Shown in pieces: positions 8,539 to 18,075 of a stretch of 64,000 nt of DNA; the first letter of the stretch is position 1; each line of letters begins with the position of its first letter. Both the position numbers and the translations under genes were made by a program. The stretch covers positions 1-64,000 of the forward strand of contig NZ_CALEJS010000028.1 in the NCBI RefSeq assembly GCF_937898475.1, in the 5' to 3' direction. A model generated the notes under the pieces. That model did not search any database. It worked only from the letters and a program-made list of their open reading frames with translations, and was not told the origin of the DNA. This DNA comes from an uncultured Chitinophaga sp. GTDB lineage: Bacteria; Bacteroidota; Bacteroidia; Chitinophagales; Chitinophagaceae.

Positions 8539-9315
8539 ATGCAACCGGAATTTATAATCATACACCAGCCGGCGCCCCATGTGGCCCACATCCAATTGAA
8601 CCGCCCCGAAGCTTTGAATGCCCTGAACCTGCAGCTCATGTCGGAATTAAAGGAGGCCCTGCGGGACCTGGACGCCGATGAACAGGTAAGGGCCATCATT
8701 ATAAGTGGCAATGAAAAAGCGTTTGCAGCCGGAGCTGACATTACGCAGATGGCGGGTAAAAGCGCCGTTGACATGTACAACATTGACCAGTTCAGTACCT
8801 GGGATGCCATTAAAAAGACGAAGAAACCCCTGATCGCAGCCGTTAGCGGTTTCGCATTGGGAGGCGGCTGTGAGCTGGCCATGCTCTGCGACATGATCGT
8901 AGCCAGTGAAACGGCCCGCTTCGGGCAGCCGGAAATAAAGCTCGGTGTGATGCCCGGCGCCGGCGGCACCCAGCGGCTTACCAGGGCCGTCGGAAAAGCC
9001 CTGGCAATGGAAATGGTGCTCACCGGCCGCTTTATCAGCGCCGCAGAAGCCTTACAGGCAGGCCTTATTAACCGGGTAACACCCGTAGAGCTGTACCTGG
9101 AAGAAGCGGTAAAGCTGGCCAGAGAACTGTCTGCCATGAGCCCGCTGGCCGTAAAAATGGCCAAGGAAGCGGTACTGAAAGCTTTCGACAGCAGCCTTGA
9201 TGAAGGCCTGCATTTTGAACGTAAGAACTTTTACCTCCTGTTTGCCTCGGAAGATCAGAAAGAAGGTATGCAGGCGTTTATAGAGAAACGTCCCCCCGCT
9301 TTTAAAGGCAAATAG
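8539..9315 (+). CDS. Enoyl-CoA hydratase
   Basis: A 258-residue crotonase with both catalytic glutamates (GGGCELAM and FGQPEIKLG) and the oxyanion-hole segments FAAGADI and FALGGGCE. It hydrates 2-trans-enoyl-CoA to 3-hydroxyacyl-CoA in fatty-acid or amino-acid breakdown, in the cytosol. Length is normal. A TAAATTTA box overlapping the upstream stop ends 3 bases before the ATG, so it may also be transcribed separately. Other beta-oxidation genes are not adjacent; an acyl-CoA dehydrogenase is 16 kb away. Confidence 0.93.
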   Translation: MQPEFIIIHQPAPHVAHIQLNRPEALNALNLQLMSELKEALRDLDADEQVRAIIISGNEKAFAAGADITQMAGKSAVDMYNIDQFSTWDAIKKTKKPLIAAVSGFALGGGCELAMLCDMIVASETARFGQPEIKLGVMPGAGGTQRLTRAVGKALAMEMVLTGRFISAAEALQAGLINRVTPVELYLEEAVKLARELSAMSPLAVKMAKEAVLKAFDSSLDEGLHFERKNFYLLFASEDQKEGMQAFIEKRPPAFKGK

Positions 9316-9317
9316 TT

Positions 9318-9351
9318 GTTAGTGATCCGGCGTTAGTCATTATACGTTAGT
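9318..9351. repeat. GTTAGT words spaced by 14
   Basis: GTTAGT occurs at 9318, 9332 and 9346, a 14-base (2 x 7) period, just after the enoyl-CoA hydratase stop. It is a short member of the heptad-array family seen through the window. Confidence 0.4.
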
Positions 9352-9431
9352 ATTTGCAGCGAATAGCTTCGCACTGATCATTAACGGCTACCAAATAGTT
9401 TTTGTATAATTTGATGATGAGTATTTCAACC

Positions 9432-9953
9432 ATGACTATGAGAAAGCTTCTGCCTTCAGTAATGGCCATATGGGTACAGGTGTGCGCATGTAAAGAGCCC
9501 GTTACCCGGAAGCAGAAGCAACAGCCGAGGGAAACATCCACTACCCCTTCCCCGGACACTATGATACCTGGTAATGATACCATTGTCGCTACCGAGATCA
9601 CCTCCTGGAGCCGTTTTGAAGACTACACCGGCCGCTATGCCGGAGAGGTGGACCTCCTCGATAAAGAACCTTTGAAGCAACGCTTCAGACAACTGCTGGG
9701 CAGAGACACCAGTAGCTTCATGAGGCGCTACCAGGTAGCTCCGCCTATAGAAGTGGATGATGGCATTCTCTATAACGATGGCTGCGAACCGCATAACTGT
9801 TCTTCAGACGAAGCCTCCCTGGTCATCGATATGAAACGCGATCTTATCTTCGCCGGTATCGCCGTCAACGGCAGGGTGAAGCTTTACGCAGAAAAGAAGG
9901 ACACTGCCTATCCCCAGCGGCTGCTGGAATGGAAGGAGAAGTTTGAGAAGTAA
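9432..9953 (+). CDS. Hypothetical lipoprotein
   Basis: A protein of about 173 residues with a short hydrophobic N-terminus and a lipobox-like VCAC at the end of the signal (VMAIWVQVCAC), followed by a polar Lys/Thr/Pro linker. The mature part has no motif I recognise; it contains a Cys pair (GCEPHNC). Several start codons are possible (ATG at 9414, 9417, 9432 and 9438); 9432 gives a compact signal peptide. It is probably anchored in the periplasm-facing membrane. Function unknown. Confidence 0.6.
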   Translation: MTMRKLLPSVMAIWVQVCACKEPVTRKQKQQPRETSTTPSPDTMIPGNDTIVATEITSWSRFEDYTGRYAGEVDLLDKEPLKQRFRQLLGRDTSSFMRRYQVAPPIEVDDGILYNDGCEPHNCSSDEASLVIDMKRDLIFAGIAVNGRVKLYAEKKDTAYPQRLLEWKEKFEK

Positions 9954-10012
9954 CCACATCCACTGCGGTCCTGTCTCATTCCTGCCCCGTAACTTCCCGG
10001 AAATTTTCCACT

Positions 10013-10324
10013 ATGAAAAAACTACAGCCTATTCTGTTCTGTATAGCCATGGTATTGGCTATCACGGCCGCTTTTGCCGCCAAAAGGGTTACGCTTTACA
10101 TTTACATCGATCCTGAAAGCGATGGCGTATATATCCGCCAGCCCGGCGCCAGTTACAACCTCAGGTATTGCCAGCCCCATCCGGGCACTTTCTGTTTCTA
10201 TGGCACCAATAACACCCTGCCCACCACGCTCACCCAGGCGCAGATCAACGACTACATTGCCCGCGGCCTGATGAGCGCTCATTATCCTGACAGACGGTAT
10301 GAGCCGCTGATTGTTATTGAGTAG
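10013..10324 (+). CDS. Small exported hypothetical protein
   Basis: A 103-residue protein with a clear signal peptide (residues 1-22, MKKLQPILFCIAMVLAITAA). The mature domain has about 80 residues with two Cys in the middle (RYCQPHPGTFCFYG). It resembles the small exported DUF6520-type proteins of Bacteroidota, but I am not certain of the family. Function unknown. The start is supported by the signal peptide. Confidence 0.6.
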   Translation: MKKLQPILFCIAMVLAITAAFAAKRVTLYIYIDPESDGVYIRQPGASYNLRYCQPHPGTFCFYGTNNTLPTTLTQAQINDYIARGLMSAHYPDRRYEPLIVIE

Positions 10325-10350
10325 ATAGGATTGAATGATTGCTTAGAGGC

Positions 10351-10552
10351 GGCAACGGGTCTTCATTCGCCGTGATTGCGAGGCCCGCAGGGCTTTGCGG
10401 GTAGCCGGGCCGAAGCAAACTTTTAACCTTGGCTTTCACAAATAGCAAACGGGTCTCCAGACCCGTTTGCCGTTTAAAAAGATTGCTTCGTCGTGCTCCG
10501 CGCTAAGCCCTACACACCTCCTCGCAATGACGGGATTGAAGACCCATATGCC
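10351..10552. repeat. Composite nested inverted-repeat element
   Basis: Three nested inverted repeats are visible. The outer arms are GGCAACGGGTCTTCA (10351-10365) and TGAAGACCCATATGCC (10537-10552). The middle arms are CGTGATTGCGAGG...CGAAGCAA (10371-10418) against ATTGCTTCG...CCTCGCAATGACG (10482-10532). The centre is a perfect 12-bp hairpin GCAAACGGGTCT / AGACCCGTTTGC (10445-10470). The ATTGCGAGG...GAAGCAAT words are like a dispersed palindromic repeat I have seen in many bacterial genomes. No gene is present. It sits between the convergent small exported protein and tex. Confidence 0.75.
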
Positions 10553-10579
10553 GTTTAAAGACTGCGCCTATCAATTCAT

Positions 10580-12844
10580 TTAATTAAACTTCTTCCGCAG
10601 CTCCGCCAGTTTCGCCTGGAAATCATTCAGTGGCGCCTGCTGTTTACCAGCCGGTTTACTACCACTACTAGTCTCCCTTCTCTCTCTGCGTTGACCGCCG
10701 CCGCTTTGCGCCGGCGCCTCATTATCCTTCATAGATAAGGATATCCGCTTACGCGCCACGTCCACTTCCAGTACCGTTACCGTTACCTTCTGGTTCAGCT
10801 TCACCACTTCATTCGGATTGCTTACAAAACGGTTAGACAAATGCGAGATATGCACCAGGCCATCCTGTTTCACGCCGATATCCACAAAGGCCCCAAACGC
10901 CGTGATATTTGTTACTACGCCAGGCAGTGTCATACCAGGCTTCACATCTTCCATGGAGTGTATCCCTTCCGCATACTCGAAGATCGCGATCTCATCGCGC
11001 GGGTCGCGGCTGGGTTTATCCAGCTCTTTCATGATATCTTCCAGCGTCAGTAAGCCCACTTCTTCGCTTACATAACTCTTCAGGTTGATCTTCTTACGCA
11101 GCTCTTCCTTCGCCATCAGGTCCTGTACGGAGCATTGCTGCTGTGCCGCCATCGCCTCTACCAGGGGGTAACGCTCAGGGTGCACCGCAGAATTATCCAG
11201 CGGGTTATCGCCGTTCTCTATACGTAAAAAGCCCGCGCACTGTTCAAAAGCCTTCTCGCCCAGGCGGGGCACTTTCTTCAGCGCCGCACGGTTACGGAAT
11301 GCGCCGTTCTCCTTGCGAAACTTCACAATATTCTCTGCCAGTGAAGGACCCAGCCCCGATACATACGCCAGCAGGTGTTTGGAAGCCGTATTCAGGTTCA
11401 CGCCTACGTTGTTCACACAGCTTACCACCACGCGGTCCAGGCTCTGTTTCAGCTGCGACTGGTTCACATCATGCTGATATTGTCCCACGCCGATAGACTT
11501 CGGATCGATCTTCACCAGCTCTGCCAGCGGATCTATCAAACGGCGGCCAATGGATACGGCGCCGCGCACGGTCACATCATGATCGGGAAACTCTTCCCTT
11601 GCCACTTCGGAAGCAGAGTACACAGAAGCGCCGCTTTCATTCACCATGAACACAATGATCTTGGTGCCGAAATCTATTTTCTTAATAAACTCTTCTGTTT
11701 CACGTCCGGCAGTACCATTACCCACCGCAATGGCAGCCGTATTATATTTGCGGACCCAGTTCTTCAGCAGGGCCTCCGCATCATCACGTTTATAGTTCTT
11801 TTCCAGGGGGAAGATCACATCATTGTCCAGCATATTGCCCTGCTCATCCAGCGCTACCACTTTACAGCCCGTACGGTAACCAGGGTCTACCGCGATCACC
11901 GGCTTGGGTCCCAGGGGCGCCGCCAGCAACAGCTGCCGCAGGTTCTCTGCAAACACCTCTATTGCTTCCGCATCCGCCTTTTCTTTGGCCAGCGCACGGA
12001 ACTCATTTTCCAGCGAAGGACGCAGCAAACGTTTATACGAGTCCGTGATAGCCTTCTGCATATGTCCGCTGCAGGCGCTGCTACCCGTTACAAACTGGTT
12101 GCTGATGATCTCCACTGCTTCTTCCTCTTCCGGCTGTATTGACCCATACAGGATTCCCTCTGCTTCCGCGCGGAATACGGCCAGCACCCTGTGAGAGGGG
12201 AGGGAGGTCAGCGGCTCCTTAAAATCAAAGTAGTCCTTGTATTTATTGCCTTCTTCTTCCTTGCCCTCTATCACCTTGGAGCTCAGTACCGCGGTATGTG
12301 TGAACAGCTTACGCAGCTTATCACGCACTTCCGCATTCTCATTGATCCATTCTGCAATGATATCGCGCGCTCCCTTCAGGGCCTCATCGGCAGAAGCCAC
12401 TTTATCATTGATATATTGTGCTGCCAGCGCATCCGGCTCGCCTTCTTTCTGCTCGAATATTGCTTTTGCCAGGGGCTCCAGTCCTTTCTCGATCGCCACC
12501 GTTGCCCTCGTTTTACGTTTGGGCTTATACGGCAGATAAATGTCTTCCAGCTCCGCCAGGTTCCAGGTACCTTCCAGTTTCTCCAGCAGCTCCGGCGTCA
12601 TTTTCTCCTGCTCCGTAATGGTCTTGATAATAAAATCCCTCCGGTCATCCACTTCCTGGTAGCGCTTCTTCAGATCCTCTATCCGGGCAATCTGCACTTC
12701 ATCCAGGCTTCCTGTCACCTCTTTCCGGTAACGGCTGATAAAAGGTACGGTAGCACCTTCTGACAACAAGTTCATGGTATTTTCCGCCTGCCTGGCCGAT
12801 ATACCTAATTCTGTCGAAATGAGTGCAATGTGTTTGGTATTCAT
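10580..12844 (-). CDS. tex: Tex-family transcription accessory / RNA-binding protein
   Basis: A 754-residue Tex protein. The N-terminal Tex HtH region (STELGISARQAENTMNLL), the YqgF-like RNase H fold (PVIAVDPGYRTGCKVVALD), helix-hairpin-helix repeats (NLNTASKHLLAYVSGLG) and a C-terminal S1 domain (about 640-715, GAFVDIGVKQDGLVHISHLS) are in the family order and length. The tail after the S1 domain is basic and low complexity. Tex binds nucleic acid and is thought to act in transcription and stress survival. It has a consensus promoter at 12898-12927 and appears monocistronic. Confidence 0.95.
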   Translation of the reverse strand: MNTKHIALISTELGISARQAENTMNLLSEGATVPFISRYRKEVTGSLDEVQIARIEDLKKRYQEVDDRRDFIIKTITEQEKMTPELLEKLEGTWNLAELEDIYLPYKPKRKTRATVAIEKGLEPLAKAIFEQKEGEPDALAAQYINDKVASADEALKGARDIIAEWINENAEVRDKLRKLFTHTAVLSSKVIEGKEEEGNKYKDYFDFKEPLTSLPSHRVLAVFRAEAEGILYGSIQPEEEEAVEIISNQFVTGSSACSGHMQKAITDSYKRLLRPSLENEFRALAKEKADAEAIEVFAENLRQLLLAAPLGPKPVIAVDPGYRTGCKVVALDEQGNMLDNDVIFPLEKNYKRDDAEALLKNWVRKYNTAAIAVGNGTAGRETEEFIKKIDFGTKIIVFMVNESGASVYSASEVAREEFPDHDVTVRGAVSIGRRLIDPLAELVKIDPKSIGVGQYQHDVNQSQLKQSLDRVVVSCVNNVGVNLNTASKHLLAYVSGLGPSLAENIVKFRKENGAFRNRAALKKVPRLGEKAFEQCAGFLRIENGDNPLDNSAVHPERYPLVEAMAAQQQCSVQDLMAKEELRKKINLKSYVSEEVGLLTLEDIMKELDKPSRDPRDEIAIFEYAEGIHSMEDVKPGMTLPGVVTNITAFGAFVDIGVKQDGLVHISHLSNRFVSNPNEVVKLNQKVTVTVLEVDVARKRISLSMKDNEAPAQSGGGQRRERRETSSGSKPAGKQQAPLNDFQAKLAELRKKFN

Positions 12845-12897
12845 GAATTAACTAATAATGAATAATTAATAAGTCGGGCCCTTTCAAAAGCCGGCCG

Positions 12898-12927
12898 CAA
12901 ATGTAATTAAATTGGTTTTTACCACAA
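12898..12927 (-). promoter_or_regulatory. Promoter of tex
   Basis: On the minus strand TTG (12925-12927), 19 bases, then TACATTTG (12898-12905) match the Bacteroidota consensus exactly. The start codon at 12844 is about 50 bases downstream. Confidence 0.7.
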
Positions 12928-13217
12928 CGGAAAGTTGTCAACAGTTGATAGTCTGGCCGCCACCCGGCCGAGTGCATTAAAACGGGCCTTGCCTGGCGCC
13001 ACCGGCCCGGCAAAGTCCCATCAAGGAACCTCCCGCCTTCATGCCCTCCCAAAGTTACATCATCCCCCTCAGGCGCAGCCCGTTTTAATACCTCCGGCAA
13101 AGCTTCCAGCTCACCCCAAGCACCTCCCAATCCACATTGGTCAGCCTGTCCTGCACCCCGGCCGTCAAAGAAGCCAGCGCGCTCTTCCCCAACTCAAGCT
13201 CCCCAAAATATTTTCCC

Positions 13218-13225
13218 TATTTTTA
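13218..13225 (+). promoter_or_regulatory. -7-like box abutting the mazG start
   Basis: TATTTTTA (one base off TAnnTTTG) ends 4 bases before the ATG at 13230. If used, the transcript would start at or next to the start codon. Confidence 0.4.
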
Positions 13226-13229
13226 TCGC

Positions 13230-14009
13230 ATGGAAGAAACGCACACCAACACCTCCTTCGATCAGCTGCTCAGAATCATGGACGAACTCCGTGAAAAATG
13301 CCCGTGGGACCGCAAACAAACCCTGCAATCCCTCCGCCAGCTCACCATCGAGGAAATGTACGAGCTCACCGACGCCATTACCGACCAGGACTGGACCTCC
13401 ATCAAAGAAGAACTCGGCGACATCCTGCTGCATATCGTGTTCTACGCCAAGATCGGCGCAGAACAACAGCAATTCACCATCCAGGACGTGATCTCGGGCA
13501 TCTGCGCCAAACTCATTCACCGCCATCCCCATATCTATGGCGACGTCCAGGTGGAAAATGAAGACCAGGTAAAACAGAACTGGGAAAAGCTCAAGCTCAA
13601 AGAAGGCAAAACATCTATATTAAGCGGCGTGCCCCTGTCACTGCCCGCCCTCGTAAAAGCCATGCGCCTCCAGGAAAAGGCCAAACAGGTAGGTTTCGAG
13701 TGGGATAACACCCAACAGGTATACAAGAAGGTACAGGAAGAACTGGCAGAACTGGAAGAAGCCGTGCAGGCCAGCAACCAGGACGGGATCGAAGCCGAAT
13801 TCGGCGACCTGCTCTTTGCCCTCGTAAACTACTCGCGCTTCCTGAAAGTAGACGCCGAAAACGCCCTCGAACGCACCAACAAGAAATTCATCCGCCGTTT
13901 TAAACAAATGGAAGACATCGCCCGCGAACAGGGCCGCCAGCTCGCCGAAATGACGCTGACCGAAATGGACGGCCTCTGGAACCAGGTGAAGCAAACAGAA
14001 AATAAATAA
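13230..14009 (+). CDS. mazG: Nucleoside triphosphate pyrophosphohydrolase MazG
   Basis: A 259-residue MazG with two tandem MazG domains, as usual for the long form. The first has KCPWDRKQTLQSL and the metal-binding EELGDILLHIVF; the second has EELAELEEAV and EAEFGDLLFALVNY. It hydrolyses (d)NTPs to monophosphate and pyrophosphate, cleaning damaged nucleotides and lowering ppGpp in some bacteria. ATG at 13230 is preferred: the frame extends upstream, but the extra 31 residues do not look like MazG. The large sensor kinase gene follows after 55 bases. Confidence 0.93.
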   Translation: MEETHTNTSFDQLLRIMDELREKCPWDRKQTLQSLRQLTIEEMYELTDAITDQDWTSIKEELGDILLHIVFYAKIGAEQQQFTIQDVISGICAKLIHRHPHIYGDVQVENEDQVKQNWEKLKLKEGKTSILSGVPLSLPALVKAMRLQEKAKQVGFEWDNTQQVYKKVQEELAELEEAVQASNQDGIEAEFGDLLFALVNYSRFLKVDAENALERTNKKFIRRFKQMEDIAREQGRQLAEMTLTEMDGLWNQVKQTENK

Positions 14010-14064
14010 CGGCATACATCTTGCAGCTTGCCGCTGAAGCTGCTGCTTTTTTAATCATTACCCA

Positions 14065-17000
14065 TTGCTCGACATCAAAGAAATACGGCTTTTCTTCCTG
14101 CGACACGGATATCTGCTGATCATTGCCGCATGGCTGTTCACCTTCGCCTTCCTGTTCAGTAACTACTGGTCTTACTACTCCTCCCCGCAGGGCGTTAAAC
14201 GTAACCTGGAAAAGAGCCTGCATAAACGCGAGCTCTCATTTGAACGCCTGGCGCAGGACGAGCAGCTCATGGACCACCTGTTCAACCGCACCTACAATGA
14301 AAAGGAGCTGAAATATATTAACGGGCGCGATTACCACGTATTTGCGTACGATAGCAGCGCCATTGGCCGCTGGCTGCTGTTCTGGAGCACCAACGCCGTA
14401 CAGCCGGACGACCAGGTGGTGTTTAAATTTAAAGGCGGTTCCGGCTTTGTGAAGCTCAAGAACGGGTATTATGAAGTGATCAACCGGATGATAACTGCGC
14501 CGGAGGGACATAAACGCTGGCTCGTAGGTCTCATTCCCGTTAAACTGGAATACAGCATCAATAACGATTACCTGGTAGATCACTTTTACGATAAACCGGC
14601 CCTGGGCAGGGAGTACGAGATACACCTGCGCCCACCCGGTATACCGGTGCTGAATAATAAGAACATCATCCTCTTCTACCTGCATTACGATCCGGCGCTG
14701 AATGTAAGTCCGCCTAACCTGCTCAGCGTGGCGCTGCGGGTACTGGGGGTGATCTGTGTGCTGATCTTCATCAACCTCTTTGCCACCCTGATAGCCCGGC
14801 AGAAGAATCCTTTGATAGGCTTCCTTTTCCTGTTCTTCAAGGTGCTCACGCTGCGGATACTCAGCTACATGTACCCGTTCCCGTTCGATCTGCGGGCCCT
14901 CAATATCTTTACCCCCTTTATCTATGCCAAGAACGAAATATTCCCTTCGCTGGGCGACCTGCTGCTGAACGTACTGCTCACCTTCTGGATGCTGCTGTTC
15001 TTCCGCGAGCACGTAAAAACCATCAACGCCCCCAAGCTGAAACAGGAATGGCAGCGATGGGCGGTGATCGCCTTATCCAGCCTCGTGGTCTATATCGTAG
15101 GGCAGTTCCTTTCAGAACTGATCCAAAGCCTGGTGATCGACTCCAGGATCTCTTTTGACGTAACCAACCCTTTCAGCCTGAACGAATACAGCGTGATCGG
15201 GTTTATCATACTGGGATTCATTTCCTTCAGCTTCCTGTTCTTTTCGCAGATCATCAACTACCTGCTGAATGAGCTCACCGGCTTCCGCCTCCGTACCAAG
15301 TACATCTTCCTGGCCGCAGTGGGCCTGGTATGGCTGCTGTTCCGCCTCAGGAATCCGGAGCTGCCCTATTTTATCGTGATGGTGGTCTGGCTGCTGCTCT
15401 ACGTAGCGCTGCTGGATATGTTCACCCACCGTTTTGAAGAAAGCCTGGGCTCCGTATCTTTTGTGTTCTGGCTGGTGCTGCTGACCATCACCACCTCCGC
15501 CGTACTGGTATACTACAATAACAAGAAGGAGCTGAGCCTCCGCGAACGCCTGGCATCCGACCTGTCCAAACAGCGGGACCCATACCTGGAAATGCTGCTT
15601 AACGATGTAAGCAGTAATATGGAAGATGATGAACGCATACAGATCCTTTTCCAGGATATGCGCAGCGCCAGCCAGCTGCCCAAAGAAATGCTGGTGAACG
15701 AGCTGCAGCAGAAATATTTCAAGGGATACCTGAGCCGTTTCAACACTACCTTTTACTTCTTTGACGAGAACGGCTACCCGGTTTTCCCTTCGGATACAAC
15801 CAGCATCTATTCCCTGAACCCGCGCATCCTGCAGCATTCAGACCAGGTGGGTACTGATAATGAACTGTATTACGATGAACGCAGCTTTAACGATTACAGC
15901 TACATCGGCAGGAAAGTGTTCATGCAGGACAGTATCATCATCGGTTCCGTGGTATATGAGCTGACGCCCGCCGTCACCAAATCCCAGAAACTCTATCCGG
16001 AGCTGCTGGTGGACGGGGAGATTAATGACCCGGAGAAGGAAAGCTCCGCAGCCTATTCCTACGCCATCTATGATAAAGGCATCCTGGTAAGCAATAACAA
16101 CGATTTTGCTTTTCCTATAAAGCTGTATGCCAGCGATATCCCCGAGACCGACGTATCTGAGAAGAGGGTCAAAGGCCACTCCATGCTCATTTATAAAGCC
16201 TCGAAAGATAAGATCGTGATGGTGGTGAAAGAGAGCCGGAGCTTTATAGAGTTCATCACACTGTTTGCCTACATGTTCTGCCTCTTCCTGCTCATTATCG
16301 TGATCTATAAACTCCTGGATCTGCTGATAAAGGCGAGGATGCGTATTGGTCCGCTACGTGCACTGGTAGACGTAAGCATCCGTAAAAAGGTACACGGCAC
16401 CATCATCTTTGTAGTGGTATTTGCCTTCATCATCCTGGGCGTTACCACGGTATTGTTCTTCATCAACCGCTCCGATGCGGAAAACAGGGAACGCCTCAGC
16501 AAAACCATGAGCGAGGTGGCCCACGATGTGGAAAAGGAATTTGACTCCCAGCGGATGTTCGACAACCTGGAAGACATCTACGACCCCATTTTCCAGGCCG
16601 GGTTACAGTCTTCCATGAGCGACATTGCCGAAGACCGCTCCCTGGATATCAACATCTTTGACCGGGATGGCAACCTGCAGGTCAGCACCCAGCCCCTGAT
16701 GACGGAAAAGGGACTGTTGTCCCGCAAAATGCAGCCACAGGCCTATTTCCATATGTTCCGCCTGAACGAGATCCAGTATATACAGAAAGAGGAGATAGGC
16801 TCGATGAACTATTTTTCCGGTTATGTACCTTTACGGGATAGCAGCGGGGAAGTATTTGCGTACCTGAACGTACCATATTTCGCTACGCAGACAGAACGTA
16901 ACCAGCAGATCTCTAACTTCCTCGTGGCGCTGATCAATTTCAATGCCTTCATCTTCCTGATTGCCGGTATGCTGGCCCTGCTGATCACCAACTCCATTAC

Positions 17001-17844
17001 CAGGTCTTTCTCCCTGGTAACGGAAAAGCTGCGTAACGTGAGCCTTGGCCAGCGGAACGATGAGATAGAATGGGATAAAGACGATGAGATAGGCGCCCTG
17101 GTAAAAGAGTACAACAAAATGGTGCGCAAGCTGGAAGTAAGCGCCGCCAAGCTGGCCAAAAGCGAAAGGGAAGGGGCCTGGCGGGAGATGGCGCGGCAGG
17201 TGGCTCATGAGATCAAAAACCCGCTCACCCCCATGAAGCTGAGCATCCAGTATCTGCAGCGGGCCATCGATAATGACAGCCCTAATGTAAAACAGCTTAC
17301 CAATAACGTGGCCCATACACTGGTAGAGCAGATAGAGCACCTGTCCAACATAGCATCAGACTTTTCCGCCTTTTCACGCATCGGGGAGGCAGTGAACGAA
17401 GTTATGCTGCTGAACGAGGTGCTGCATTCACTCAACGGGCTTTACCAGGGACAGCCCGGCTGCGAGATCCTCTACAATGAGCCGGAGCGTCCCTGCTATG
17501 TATATGCCGATAAAACCCAGATGAACCGCCTGTTCACCAACCTGCTGCAGAACGCCATACAGGCCATCCCCGAAAGCCGGGCAGGCCGCATTGTAATGCA
17601 CATGGAGGCTACCACAGACGACAAATGGGTGGTGGTCAGCGTGCAGGATAACGGCGAAGGCATCTCTCCCGAGATCCAGTCCCGTATCTTTGTACCCAAC
17701 TTTACTACCAAGAACTCCGGTACGGGCCTTGGTCTTGCCATGTGTAAGAACATTGTGGAACAGGCCAGGGGAGAGATCTGGTTCCTTACCCGTCTGAATG
17801 TGGGTACCACCTTTTACGTAAAGCTCCCGCTCGTAGTCAAATAA
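14065..17844 (+). CDS. Large membrane sensor histidine kinase, NtrY-like
   Basis: A 1259-residue kinase. TM1 (about 10-33) follows directly on the start. An extracytoplasmic domain ends near 215; then come about seven membrane segments to near 490, a periplasmic or Cache-like region to about 725, a TM near 735-755, another TM near 780-805, a second sensor region, and a TM near 955-975. HAMP is about 980-1035, then HisKA with His1048 (ARQVAHEIKNPLTPMKL) and HATPase (NLLQNAIQAIPE, DNGEGI, GTGLGLAM). The HEIKNPLTP form is that of NtrY. Start is TTG: an in-frame stop lies at 14035-14037 and no ATG precedes TM1. No response regulator is adjacent, so its partner is elsewhere. Confidence 0.88.
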   Translation: MLDIKEIRLFFLRHGYLLIIAAWLFTFAFLFSNYWSYYSSPQGVKRNLEKSLHKRELSFERLAQDEQLMDHLFNRTYNEKELKYINGRDYHVFAYDSSAIGRWLLFWSTNAVQPDDQVVFKFKGGSGFVKLKNGYYEVINRMITAPEGHKRWLVGLIPVKLEYSINNDYLVDHFYDKPALGREYEIHLRPPGIPVLNNKNIILFYLHYDPALNVSPPNLLSVALRVLGVICVLIFINLFATLIARQKNPLIGFLFLFFKVLTLRILSYMYPFPFDLRALNIFTPFIYAKNEIFPSLGDLLLNVLLTFWMLLFFREHVKTINAPKLKQEWQRWAVIALSSLVVYIVGQFLSELIQSLVIDSRISFDVTNPFSLNEYSVIGFIILGFISFSFLFFSQIINYLLNELTGFRLRTKYIFLAAVGLVWLLFRLRNPELPYFIVMVVWLLLYVALLDMFTHRFEESLGSVSFVFWLVLLTITTSAVLVYYNNKKELSLRERLASDLSKQRDPYLEMLLNDVSSNMEDDERIQILFQDMRSASQLPKEMLVNELQQKYFKGYLSRFNTTFYFFDENGYPVFPSDTTSIYSLNPRILQHSDQVGTDNELYYDERSFNDYSYIGRKVFMQDSIIIGSVVYELTPAVTKSQKLYPELLVDGEINDPEKESSAAYSYAIYDKGILVSNNNDFAFPIKLYASDIPETDVSEKRVKGHSMLIYKASKDKIVMVVKESRSFIEFITLFAYMFCLFLLIIVIYKLLDLLIKARMRIGPLRALVDVSIRKKVHGTIIFVVVFAFIILGVTTVLFFINRSDAENRERLSKTMSEVAHDVEKEFDSQRMFDNLEDIYDPIFQAGLQSSMSDIAEDRSLDINIFDRDGNLQVSTQPLMTEKGLLSRKMQPQAYFHMFRLNEIQYIQKEEIGSMNYFSGYVPLRDSSGEVFAYLNVPYFATQTERNQQISNFLVALINFNAFIFLIAGMLALLITNSITRSFSLVTEKLRNVSLGQRNDEIEWDKDDEIGALVKEYNKMVRKLEVSAAKLAKSEREGAWREMARQVAHEIKNPLTPMKLSIQYLQRAIDNDSPNVKQLTNNVAHTLVEQIEHLSNIASDFSAFSRIGEAVNEVMLLNEVLHSLNGLYQGQPGCEILYNEPERPCYVYADKTQMNRLFTNLLQNAIQAIPESRAGRIVMHMEATTDDKWVVVSVQDNGEGISPEIQSRIFVPNFTTKNSGTGLGLAMCKNIVEQARGEIWFLTRLNVGTTFYVKLPLVVK

Positions 17845-18002
17845 GCCACATCTTAACATTATTCTGCCTGTATTCGCCGGTATTCCGGTGGATGCAGGCG
17901 CTTTTCTTAGTGGGTTCCCGTGGATACCTGCTCTTTTCTGTTGGTAGCAGATAGCTTACATCCTGGATTTAATACGATAAAAGGGGAGGGGGTATAAAAA
18001 CG

Positions 18003-18036
18003 AAAAGAGGATGTATCGGCTGATACATCCTCTTTT
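18003..18036. terminator. Bidirectional terminator
   Basis: A perfect 15-bp inverted repeat (AAAAGAGGATGTATC / GATACATCCTCTTTT) with loop GGCT has A-tract and T-tract on the two flanks. It lies between the convergent sensor kinase and plsX genes and can end both transcripts. Confidence 0.88.
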
Positions 18037-18075
18037 GTGATGATTTTCAATATTTAGTTCTTGGTTGGCAGCTGT

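Larger units (their letters stand above)
12845..13229. other. Divergent intergenic region tex / mazG
   Basis: The stretch contains no gene I can support. It is pyrimidine-rich on the plus strand. It holds the tex promoter, a perfect 12-bp inverted repeat (ATTAAAACGGGC at 12976-12987, GCCCGTTTTAAT at 13078-13089) with 90 bases between the arms, and a minus-strand TAACTTTG box at 13050-13057 inside that interval. Confidence 0.5.

Noticed and set aside
12852..13130. 92-codon minus-strand open frame between tex and mazG
   Set aside because: Composition looks like non-coding GC-rich DNA; it runs across the tex promoter and has no motif or ribosome site.
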